Shown here piece by piece: positions 1 through 5,896 of a stretch of DNA of 6,423 nt. Under the pieces are notes generated by a model. That model did no database searches. It had not been told where the DNA came from and was given only the letters and a program-made list of their open reading frames with translations. The position numbers were made by a program, and so were the translations under genes. The stretch spans positions 1 through 6,423 of the forward strand of contig SCUQ01000487.1 of assembly GCA_004297635.1 (NCBI GenBank). Reading direction: 5' to 3'. This DNA comes from Rhizorhabdus sp. (GTDB lineage Bacteria; Pseudomonadota; Alphaproteobacteria; Sphingomonadales; Sphingomonadaceae). Numbering within the stretch: the first letter of the stretch is position 1; the number at the start of each line of letters is the position of its first letter.

Positions 1-962
1 CTGGTCGATCCCGCGATCATCGGTACGGGCGCCTGGCCGCCCGCAGCGAAGGTTCGGGAGATCGGCCGGGTCAGCAGATGGCCGTCGACGATCGCGCCAT
101 AATCGGGCGGCCCCGGATCGGCGGCGAGCACCTGCGCCGGCGTCAGCGCCCGCAACCCGGCAAGATCGTCCACACCCGCCCGCTCGGCGAAGGCGACGCC
201 CTGCTTCAGCGCGGTTTCGATCGGCCGCGTGGCGTTGAAGAAGCCACCTCCCGAATGGACCGCGGCGCGTGCGAACAGGCCCCGGCTGACCGGCGCGGCC
301 ATCAGCGCATTGATCGCGGACCCTCCCGCCGAACAGCCCGAAATCGTCATCCGCCCCGGATCGCCGCCGAAATGCGCGATGTTGCGCCTGGTCCAGTCCA
401 GCGCGGCGATCAGGTCGCTCAGCCAGAAATTGCCGGTGCCGTGCCCCGCTTCGGCATTGAGCGCGGGGTGCGCGAAGAAGCCCATCCGCCCCACCCGGTA
501 ATTGGGCGATACCAGCACGACGCCGCGCCGCACGATCGGCGACAGATCCTTATCGGCGATATAGCGGCCCGAGCCGACGAAGAAGGCGCCGCCATGCACC
601 TGGAACAGCACAGGCAGGTCCCGCGCCGTGATGTCGGGGGTCACGATGTTGAGCGTCAGGCAGTCCTCGCTCTGCGGCATGCCCGCCGTGGACGGCGATG
701 CCGGCTGAATACACACCGGCCCGAACGCGGTGGCTGGACGGACACGCGCCCAGGGCTTTGCCGGTCGCGCTTCTCGCCAGCGCAGCGCCCCGACCGGCGG
801 CGCCGCGAAGGGAATCCCGCGAAAGGCCGCGCCCTTGCCCAGCGACACGCCCCTCACCCGGCCAAGATCGGTCGCGACGACCGGGCCGGTGGCGGCCAGC
901 GCGGGCGCGGCAAGCGACAGCGCCGCGAGCAGCGCCGCGATCCGGCGATACGGCACCATCAT
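1..962 (-). CDS. Type-B carboxylesterase, exported (3' end missing)
   Basis: This is an alpha/beta-hydrolase of the carboxylesterase type-B family, which hydrolyses carboxylic esters. The 320 visible residues begin with a Sec-type signal: two arginines (6-7), a hydrophobic Leu/Ala stretch, and an A-L-A cleavage site near residue 23, so the product is probably periplasmic or secreted. Family landmarks follow in order: EDCLTLN at 99, the oxyanion-hole loop HGGAFF at 123, SPNYRVGRMGFF, FGGDPGRMTISG, and the nucleophile elbow GCSAGG with Ser211. The residue before the serine is Cys210, where the family normally has Glu. The window ends near the strand expected just before the acidic triad member, so the triad Glu/Asp and His are not visible. 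ATG at 962-960 overlaps the TGA of the upstream SnoaL-like gene in an ATGA arrangement; a second ATG follows directly at 959-957. No Shine-Dalgarno sequence precedes either, so translation is probably coupled. The family call is firm; the substrate is unknown. Confidence 0.93.
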   Translation of the reverse strand, partial: MMVPYRRIAALLAALSLAAPALAATGPVVATDLGRVRGVSLGKGAAFRGIPFAAPPVGALRWREARPAKPWARVRPATAFGPVCIQPASPSTAGMPQSEDCLTLNIVTPDITARDLPVLFQVHGGAFFVGSGRYIADKDLSPIVRRGVVLVSPNYRVGRMGFFAHPALNAEAGHGTGNFWLSDLIAALDWTRRNIAHFGGDPGRMTISGCSAGGSAINALMAAPVSRGLFARAAVHSGGGFFNATRPIETALKQGVAFAERAGVDDLAGLRALTPAQVLAADPGPPDYGAIVDGHLLTRPISRTFAAGGQAPVPMIAGST

Positions 963-1606
963 CTGCGGCCGAGGAATTTGGCCTTCATCGCGTAATAATC
1001 GTCATCGGGATAACGCAGGCTGTGCTGCCCCGCCGGCCAGTCGGCATAGGCGGTCGCGGCCGGGATCGCCGGCGGGCCGTAGTCGGAGAGGCCCCGGCGG
1101 CGGATGATCTTCCACATGCCGTCGCGCCGTTCGAAATCGTCCAGGTAACGCCCCTCGAAAAAGGCGTCCTCCTCCTCCCCGGTGCCGTCCTTGATCGGCC
1201 GGCGGTGGTGCGCGAAATAATAGCATTCGCTAAAGGCGCGATCGCCGTCGATCTGGATCGAGACATTGCTGATATGATGCGCGGTATATTTGACCGTGCC
1301 GAGGATCTTCAGCGCGAAGCCGATGAAGTCGGCCGACTTGCCGTCGAAGCGGCCATGTTTGTGCGTCGATTCCGGCCAGAAGCAGCTGTGCAGCAGATCG
1401 GCATCGACCCGGTCGTTGGCACGGGCATAGGCCAGCAGCACCTCCTCGATCTGGACCCGCGAGACCAGCATGTCGACCTGCTTCGCCATATCGCTTCTCC
1501 CAGCGGGCTTCGCCGCCGCGGCCCCCGAGGCTGCGGCTGTGGCCGTCGCCGCGACGCCCATGGTGAGCAGCACGCCCAGTGCCGTTCTGCGATCCTCGTC
1601 CTGCAT
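959..1606 (-). CDS. SnoaL-like / NTF2-fold protein with possible Tat signal
   Basis: The 215-residue product belongs to the SnoaL-like (NTF2-fold, SnoaL_4 type) group, which includes dehydratases, isomerases and non-catalytic proteins. Its core starts near residue 45 with IEEVLLAYARAND, followed by a conserved SCFWPESTHKHG segment, TAHHISNVSI and a C-terminal sheet ending in WKIIRRRGLSDYG. Tyr60 and Asp65 are spaced Y-x4-D and His110-His111 lie downstream, resembling the Tyr/Asp/His set of scytalone dehydratase and bile-acid 7-alpha-dehydratase, so a dehydratase role is possible but unproven. From the ATG at 1606, preceded by AGGAG six bases away, the N-terminus reads DRRTALG, then a long Ala/Thr/Val-rich segment ending in AAAAK, resembling a twin-arginine signal. 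A second ATG (Met40, 1489-1487) also has a good ribosome-binding site and would give a leaderless protein. The frame stays open up to 1711, but that extension runs into the monooxygenase gene and has no such site. The gene lies 23 bases after the monooxygenase and overlaps the esterase by four bases. Confidence 0.86.
   Translation of the reverse strand: MQDEDRRTALGVLLTMGVAATATAAASGAAAAKPAGRSDMAKQVDMLVSRVQIEEVLLAYARANDRVDADLLHSCFWPESTHKHGRFDGKSADFIGFALKILGTVKYTAHHISNVSIQIDGDRAFSECYYFAHHRRPIKDGTGEEEDAFFEGRYLDDFERRDGMWKIIRRRGLSDYGPPAIPAATAYADWPAGQHSLRYPDDDYYAMKAKFLGRR
1494..1501 (-). promoter_or_regulatory. Internal ribosome-binding site of the SnoaL-like gene
   Basis: The minus strand reads GGGAGAAG, with the GGGAG core seven bases before an in-frame ATG (1489-1487, Met40). 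It would start a protein just upstream of the SnoaL core and omit the signal-like N-terminus. It may be the real start, a second start, or chance purine richness. Confidence 0.45.
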
Positions 1607-1612
1607 CACGCT

Positions 1613-1617
1613 CTCCT
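1613..1617 (-). promoter_or_regulatory. Ribosome-binding site of the SnoaL-like gene, upstream start
   Basis: AGGAG on the minus strand lies six bases before the ATG at 1606-1604, in the 23-base gap after the monooxygenase stop. It favours this start over the open-frame extension to 1711. Confidence 0.65.
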
Positions 1618-1629
1618 GAATTGCTGTTG

Positions 1630-2634
1630 TCACGCCCGGTTTTCGAGCAAGCCTTCTTCGGCGCGCAGGCGCGGCAGCACCTCTTTCTCGAACAGTCGGA
1701 GGCTGCGCCACGACACCTCCGGATCAAGTCCGCCGAGCAGGGCGTGGAAGGTGACGGCGGTGCCGGCGCCAAGCTCCTTCAGATAGTCGAAGCACTGGTC
1801 TGGGGTCAGCACCTTTATGTTCGGCATCGCCTTCAGCGCCTCGACCGTCTCCGCCGCCGAATAGCGGGTCTCGCCGGTGCCGCGCTCCTTGGCCCATTCG
1901 GCATAGGTGTTGGTGGCATAGGCGACATGCGGCGCCACGATCGGCCAGTCTCGATCGGGATCGTCCGTGACGTAGAGGAAGCTCGCCGCCGGCCGCCGCA
2001 GTTCCTCGGGCGGCGGGAAGCCCGCCTTCTCGCGCTCTTCCCTGTAAAGCGTGAAGAGATCGGGATGGCCGGGGAAATATTGATAGCCGGCCTTCGCGGC
2101 GCGGATCGCCGACTTGTCGGTCGATCCGCCCATGTAGATTTTCGGGCCGCCCGGCGTGACCGGCGCGGGGGTCACGCGCACCGTACGCCCCTGGAACTCG
2201 AACGGTTCGCCCGTCCAGGCGAGCTTCAGCGTCGCCATCGTCTCGTTCATGATGGCGAGGCGCTTGGTGATGTCCTTGCCGAACATCTCGAACTCATGCG
2301 GGCGATAGCCCATCCCCGCCGTCAGCCAGAGCCGCCCCGGCGCGATATTGTCGAGCACCGCCAGATCCTCGGCCAGACGCAGCGGATCATGCATGGTGAC
2401 GACGAGTGCGGAGAGATGCGCGACGATCGTCTTGGTCGCGCCGAGGATCGATGCCGCCTGGATCATCGATGAAGGGCAATAGCCGCCCTCGGCGCCATGA
2501 TGTTCCGCCAGGAACACCTGGGAGAAGCCCAGCCGGTCGGCCCAGACCGACTGTTCGATCGCGGTGCGGTACAGCTCGGGATGCGGCGCGCCGAAATCGG
2601 GCCGGTTCATGTCGTAGCGAAGATTGAGCTGCAC
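1630..2634 (-). CDS. LLM-class (luciferase-like) flavin-dependent monooxygenase
   Basis: The 334-residue product is a bacterial luciferase-like (TIM-barrel) flavin monooxygenase of usual length for the family. Such enzymes use reduced FMN, often from a partner reductase, to oxygenate substrates including ketones (type II Baeyer-Villiger), sulfonates and amines. Landmarks are ADRLGF then AEHH (residues 43-46), matching the active-site histidine region of luciferase alpha; HDPLRLAEDLAVLD (82-95) with PGRLWLTAGMGYRP directly after; GGPKIYMGG in the middle; and a C-terminal GGLDPEVSW-SLRLFEKEVLP segment typical of the family. The start is GTG at 2634-2632, chosen because AGGGAGGA lies eight bases upstream and the N-terminal MQLNLRYD forms the expected first strand; an ATG eight codons later lacks such a site. 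It follows the CoA-transferase by 43 bases and precedes the SnoaL-like gene by 23. The nearby flavin reductase-like gene is a plausible partner. The oxygenated substrate cannot be told from sequence. Confidence 0.95.
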   Translation of the reverse strand: MQLNLRYDMNRPDFGAPHPELYRTAIEQSVWADRLGFSQVFLAEHHGAEGGYCPSSMIQAASILGATKTIVAHLSALVVTMHDPLRLAEDLAVLDNIAPGRLWLTAGMGYRPHEFEMFGKDITKRLAIMNETMATLKLAWTGEPFEFQGRTVRVTPAPVTPGGPKIYMGGSTDKSAIRAAKAGYQYFPGHPDLFTLYREEREKAGFPPPEELRRPAASFLYVTDDPDRDWPIVAPHVAYATNTYAEWAKERGTGETRYSAAETVEALKAMPNIKVLTPDQCFDYLKELGAGTAVTFHALLGGLDPEVSWRSLRLFEKEVLPRLRAEEGLLENRA

Positions 2635-2641
2635 GTCGCAG

Positions 2642-2649
2642 TCCTCCCT
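2642..2649 (-). promoter_or_regulatory. Strong ribosome-binding site selecting a GTG start
   Basis: AGGGAGGA on the minus strand sits eight bases before GTG at 2634-2632, in the 43-base gap after the CoA-transferase stop. It is the best Shine-Dalgarno match in the window and fixes the monooxygenase start at the GTG rather than the later ATG. Confidence 0.75.
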
Positions 2650-2677
2650 TGAGTCTTGTTGTCCGTGTCGCGTCGCG

Positions 2678-5074
2678 TCAGGCGGCCGAAACGCGGCTGT
2701 CGATGCGCCCAGTGACGCTCCTTGCCACCATGGCCTTGCCGCCGGCGATCAATGCGTCGATCTCGGCCGGCGAATATCCGATCTCGCCCAGTATCTCGCG
2801 CGTGTGGTGGCCGAGGCGGGGCGCGGTTCCCTGCGCGAAGCCGGGCGTCTCGTCGAAATGGATGAAGCTGCCGAAGGTGCGGACATGGCCGTACATCGAG
2901 TCCTTGTCCTCGACCACGCGGTTGGACGCGAACGCCCAGTCCTCCAGCAGCGCCTCCTGCACCCAGCTCGTCTCGCGAGCGATCTCGCAGGCGGCGCCCG
3001 CCGCATCGAGCAGCGCGAACGCCTCGGCGCTGGTGCGCGCGGCGAAGAAGGGGGTCAGCAGTTCCTGCAGCGCCGCATCGTTGCGCGACCGGGCCTGCGG
3101 ATCGGCGAAACGCGGGTCCGCCGCCAGTTCCGGCCGTCCGATCGCCGCGGCCAGCGCCGCGAAGCGTTCGTCCTGGCGGCAGGCGATGCAGAGCCAGCCG
3201 TCGCGGGTGCGATAGATCCGATCGAGCGCGTTGATGCCCGCCTGGTCCTTGTCGAGCCGGAAGCCGTAGACGACCTTGTGGTCGGCATCGAGGAAATGCT
3301 CCGATGTCGTCCACAGGCTCGAATGAAGCTGCGGGCATTCCATATAGTCGCCCTTGCCGGTCAGCTCGCGGCGATCCAGCGCCATCAATATGCCGGCGGC
3401 GGCGAGGAAGCCGTTATTATAATCCTCGTTACCGAACACCGATCGGGTCGGCGGATTGCCTTCGCCGCCGCCTTCGCGCAGCAGTCCGGTCCAGCCGGAG
3501 ACGAGCGGGGCGAAGCTCTTGAGCAGCGCCTTCGGCCCCTTCGATCCATAGCCCGGCATATAGGCGTAGATCAGCTTCGGATTGATCGACGCGAGTTTTT
3601 CATAGCCGATGCCCAGCTTGTCGGCCTTGCCGGGACGCAGATTATGGGTGACGACATCGGCCTCGGCGACGAGGCGATAGGCCGCCTCCAGCGCCTCCGG
3701 CGTTTTCAGGTTGAGCACGATGTCGCGCTTGCCGCGCTGGGCCGCATCGAAACAGTCGGGCAGCGGACGCATCTGATCGCCGTCGGGCGTCTCCACCTTG
3801 ATCACGTCGGCGCCGAGATCGGACAGCAGACGCCCACCATAGCCGACCGCGAAGAAGGAGGAGAAGTCGACGACCCTGACGCCTTCCAGCGGCTTGCGGA
3901 TCGCGCGGCGGGCGGCCGTCGCCATGCGCGCGGGCCGGGCCGCCAGCGTCGCCAGATCGGCATTATGCGCGCCGATGGCGGGGGCCGGCGTCGGCGAGAC
4001 GCGTTCGACACCGGCATAGATCAGCGCGGGGGCCGCTTGGTGAATCGTGCCGAAATCGGGGTCCGGCAGGGCGATGCGCTGGCCGACATAGTCGACCTGA
4101 TCGTCGAGCAGCACCTCCGCCGGCTCGAGCACCGGCAGGGCCGCGACATCGGCGGCGTGGAACAGGCGGATCCATTCGTCACGCGGCTTCGCCTTGAACG
4201 CGTCGAAGATCCCGACCCGGGCGATCTGATATTCTTCGTCGTTGAGCGGCGTCGCCATCTCCGGTCCCTTGACCACCTGGATACGGTCGCCGAAGCCCAG
4301 CACCTCCATCGCCGCCCTGAAGCCGCCCGGCCCGCCGGTGTGGAACTGCAGGAAGCGGCCATCGCCGCATTCGAACATGCCGGTGATGAGGCGGGTCTTG
4401 CCGAACCGGTCGACCGCGCCGCTGTCCCCCTTCTTGATGTAGGAGATGCCGTCTTCCTGCCACCAGTTGTTCATCGGCGACTGCGCGATCATCGCATCCA
4501 GCAGCGACGCTTCCACGCGCTGGCCGGTACCGGTTTCCCGCCGCGCGCGCACTGCCGCCAGTGCCCCGATCACGCCCAGGAACGCCTGGCCATAATGCAG
4601 CGCGGGATGGCCGAGATAGACCGGTCCGGGACGGAACGGGCTGCCCTTGTCGATCATCGTTCCCAGCAGCGCCGCCGCCAGCGATTCTCCATATGGCCGG
4701 TCCGCGAAGGGCGTGTCCTGTCCATAGGCGGTCAGCGCGACCACCACGAGCGCGGGGAAATCCCGCTTGAGCGACGGCGCATCGAGGCCCAGCGTCGCCG
4801 CCACCTTCTCCTCCATCGCATGGATGAAGATGTCGGCGCCCTTCAGCAGCCCGCACAGCGCGGCGCGGTCCGCCGCATCGGCGATGTCCAGTTCCACGCT
4901 GCGCTTGCCCCGATCCCAGCTCTTGCGGGTCAGGTCATGCGCGAAATAGGCGCCGCCGCGCGGCTCCACCTTGGTGACGTCGGCGCCATGATCGGCCAGC
5001 AGCATCGCTGCGATGGCTGCCGGCATCGATTGGGCAGCCTCGATGACGACCAGATGATCTAGGGGACCGGACAT
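2678..5074 (-). CDS. Tandem-domain family III (CaiB/BaiF) CoA-transferase
   Basis: The 798-residue product is about twice the usual family III length (roughly 380-450) and contains two CaiB/BaiF domains, about 1-385 and 394-798, joined by an Arg/Ala-rich linker. Family III enzymes move CoA between acids through an aspartyl-CoA intermediate. The halves align at an offset of 391-392 residues: HGADVTKVE with LGADVIKVE, RGKRSVELD with RGKRDIVLN, and ALTAYG with YMPGYG. Domain 1 keeps the likely nucleophile Asp193 in EASLLDAM, but where CoA-binding HNLRPG is expected it has HAMEEK (85-90). Domain 2 has HNLRPG (477-482) but His584 (PQLHSS) at the Asp position. The start is ATG at 5074, with AGGAG six bases upstream; an in-frame ATG at 5152 would add 26 residues but has no clear ribosome-binding site. 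The gene follows a 136-base gap with an inverted repeat and leads the downstream operon. DMSP lyase DddD is a known tandem example, but nothing here shows that activity. Family and architecture are firm; the acid substrate is unknown. Confidence 0.95.
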   Translation of the reverse strand: MSGPLDHLVVIEAAQSMPAAIAAMLLADHGADVTKVEPRGGAYFAHDLTRKSWDRGKRSVELDIADAADRAALCGLLKGADIFIHAMEEKVAATLGLDAPSLKRDFPALVVVALTAYGQDTPFADRPYGESLAAALLGTMIDKGSPFRPGPVYLGHPALHYGQAFLGVIGALAAVRARRETGTGQRVEASLLDAMIAQSPMNNWWQEDGISYIKKGDSGAVDRFGKTRLITGMFECGDGRFLQFHTGGPGGFRAAMEVLGFGDRIQVVKGPEMATPLNDEEYQIARVGIFDAFKAKPRDEWIRLFHAADVAALPVLEPAEVLLDDQVDYVGQRIALPDPDFGTIHQAAPALIYAGVERVSPTPAPAIGAHNADLATLAARPARMATAARRAIRKPLEGVRVVDFSSFFAVGYGGRLLSDLGADVIKVETPDGDQMRPLPDCFDAAQRGKRDIVLNLKTPEALEAAYRLVAEADVVTHNLRPGKADKLGIGYEKLASINPKLIYAYMPGYGSKGPKALLKSFAPLVSGWTGLLREGGGEGNPPTRSVFGNEDYNNGFLAAAGILMALDRRELTGKGDYMECPQLHSSLWTTSEHFLDADHKVVYGFRLDKDQAGINALDRIYRTRDGWLCIACRQDERFAALAAAIGRPELAADPRFADPQARSRNDAALQELLTPFFAARTSAEAFALLDAAGAACEIARETSWVQEALLEDWAFASNRVVEDKDSMYGHVRTFGSFIHFDETPGFAQGTAPRLGHHTREILGEIGYSPAEIDALIAGGKAMVARSVTGRIDSRVSAA

Positions 5075-5080
5075 CTTTGA

Positions 5081-5085
5081 CTCCT
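5081..5085 (-). promoter_or_regulatory. Ribosome-binding site of the tandem CoA-transferase
   Basis: AGGAG on the minus strand lies six bases before ATG at 5074-5072. It decides between this start and the longer in-frame ATG at 5152, which has no comparable site; the CaiB-like homology also begins just after this ATG. Confidence 0.7.
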
Positions 5086-5146
5086 GTTCGCGGTCTGCGC
5101 CGCCTGGCCCGATCACCGCCGGCGCGAGGCCGGACAGCCGATATTT

Positions 5147-5156
5147 GGGCATGCCC
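5147..5156. repeat. Perfect 10-base palindrome in the intergenic gap
   Basis: GGGCATGCCC is a perfect palindrome between the promoter-like region and the CoA-transferase start, and includes the rejected upstream ATG. It could be part of a 5' leader structure or a regulator half-site, but short GC-rich palindromes arise easily by chance here. Confidence 0.3.
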
Positions 5157-5162
5157 GACCAG

Positions 5163-5190
5163 ACAATAATTTAACCCCCAGTGCAAGCAA
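5163..5190 (-). promoter_or_regulatory. Weak candidate promoter for the CoA-transferase operon
   Basis: This part of the gap contains an AT-rich patch unlike the GC-rich surroundings. On the minus strand a possible -35 box TTGCTT (5190-5185) is separated by 16 bases from a possible -10 box TATTGT (5168-5163). Both match the sigma-70 consensus only partly, and the inverted repeat covers the -35 area. The placement, about 90 bases before the CoA-transferase start, is reasonable, but the boxes are tentative. Confidence 0.25.
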
Positions 5191-5198
5191 TTTTGCAC
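5181..5198. promoter_or_regulatory. Inverted repeat, possible operator
   Basis: GTGCAA and TTGCAC form perfect 6-base arms around a 6-base AT-rich spacer (GCAATT), 13 bases after the flavin reductase stop and about 110 bases before the CoA-transferase start. The 18-base dyad resembles the size of sites bound by dimeric regulators such as TetR, LacI or IclR types, and overlaps the candidate -35 region, which would suit repression. As RNA it could form a short hairpin, but no T-run follows, so an intrinsic terminator is less likely. No regulator gene is in the window to pair with it. Confidence 0.45.
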
Positions 5199-5210
5199 AG
5201 GAGGTTCAAA

Positions 5211-5870
5211 TTAGTCGGTCTCCGCTTCCGCATCCCGCGCGCCGAGGCGATCGGGATCATAGGGATGGCGCTCCATCTGGAAGCTGTCGCCATTGCGGAT
5301 GTACCAGCCGCTGCCATGCGTCCGCCCGATCAGCTTCATCGCCGGGGTATCGATATAGGCACGCTTCGGATCGGTGACGAACTCGTCGCGGACATGCACC
5401 ATCAGCACCTCGCCGATGATCACCGTCTGCATCGTGCCGATATCGAGCGCCGCCACCTTGCGGCACTCGAAGCTCACCGGGCTCGTCGCGATGCGCGGCG
5501 GCTTGACCAGCGTGCTGGGCAGAACCGAAACCGATGCATAGTCGATTTCGCTGACGTCGGCCGGCGCGTCCGCGCTGCACTCGTTCATCGTCTCGGCATC
5601 CGCTTCACACACCAGATTGACGACGAATTCGCCGGTCGCGATGATGTTCGTCGCGGTGTTCTTCAGTCCCCGCGCAACCGGCTCCTTGAGCAGGCCGAGC
5701 GCGACCAGCGGCGGTTCCACCCCGACGCAGTTGAAGAAGCTGTAGGGCGCGGCGTTGACCACGCCCGCGTCCGAGATGGTGGTGATCCAGGCGATCGGCC
5801 GTGGCGTCACCGTCGCATTCATGATCTTGTAGCGCACCGGCATCGGCGCGTTGCGCAAATCGAACTCCAT
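5211..5870 (-). CDS. Flavin reductase-like FMN-binding split-barrel protein
   Basis: The 219-residue product matches the flavin reductase-like domain (FMN-binding split barrel), whose members bind FMN and, in two-component systems, reduce it with NAD(P)H for a partner monooxygenase. Visible landmarks are TPRPIAWITT (22-31), GVVNAAPYSFFN (36-47), PPLVALGL (53-60), KNTATNI (70-76), GEFVVNLV (80-87), a middle PVSFECRKV segment and IGEVLMVHV, then the C-terminal MKLIGRTHGSGWYI. There is no signal peptide, so it is cytoplasmic. ATG at 5870 was chosen because AGGA lies seven bases upstream and the domain begins shortly after; in-frame starts up to 6002 would run deep into the crotonase gene. The gene follows the crotonase by 26 bases, suggesting cotranscription, and is separated from the CoA-transferase by the 136-base gap. 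The nearest obvious partner is the luciferase-like monooxygenase two genes on. Some members of this fold are not reductases, so the activity is inferred. Confidence 0.92.
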   Translation of the reverse strand: MEFDLRNAPMPVRYKIMNATVTPRPIAWITTISDAGVVNAAPYSFFNCVGVEPPLVALGLLKEPVARGLKNTATNIIATGEFVVNLVCEADAETMNECSADAPADVSEIDYASVSVLPSTLVKPPRIATSPVSFECRKVAALDIGTMQTVIIGEVLMVHVRDEFVTDPKRAYIDTPAMKLIGRTHGSGWYIRNGDSFQMERHPYDPDRLGARDAEAETD

Positions 5871-5896
5871 GGTGAAATCCTGTCGTGTCTCGCGCT

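Noticed and set aside
1607..1711. A longer start for the SnoaL-like gene, 35 codons upstream.
   Set aside because: It overlaps the end of the monooxygenase by over 80 bases and its Arg-rich sequence looks like out-of-frame coding; the ATG at 1606 has a proper ribosome-binding site and yields a signal-like N-terminus.
78..1786. Several long plus-strand open frames opposite the esterase and SnoaL-like genes.
   Set aside because: Their translations are low-complexity and Arg/Pro/Ala-rich, without motifs, while the minus strand carries clear conserved motifs throughout.
2624..5062. An 812-codon open frame on the plus strand, opposite the CoA-transferase.
   Set aside because: It is antisense to a strongly supported gene, reads as an Arg/Gly/Asp/His-rich sequence with no recognisable domain, and is the expected result of GC-rich codon use on the other strand.
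5075..5152. A longer CoA-transferase start at ATG 5152 adding 26 residues.
   Set aside because: No ribosome-binding site precedes it, the extra residues have no domain similarity, and ATG 5074 has AGGAG at good spacing.
5181..5198. The inverted repeat as a Rho-independent terminator of the crotonase-reductase unit.
   Set aside because: The stem is only six pairs with a six-base loop, and it is followed on the minus strand by TGGGGG rather than a T-run, so an operator is the better reading.
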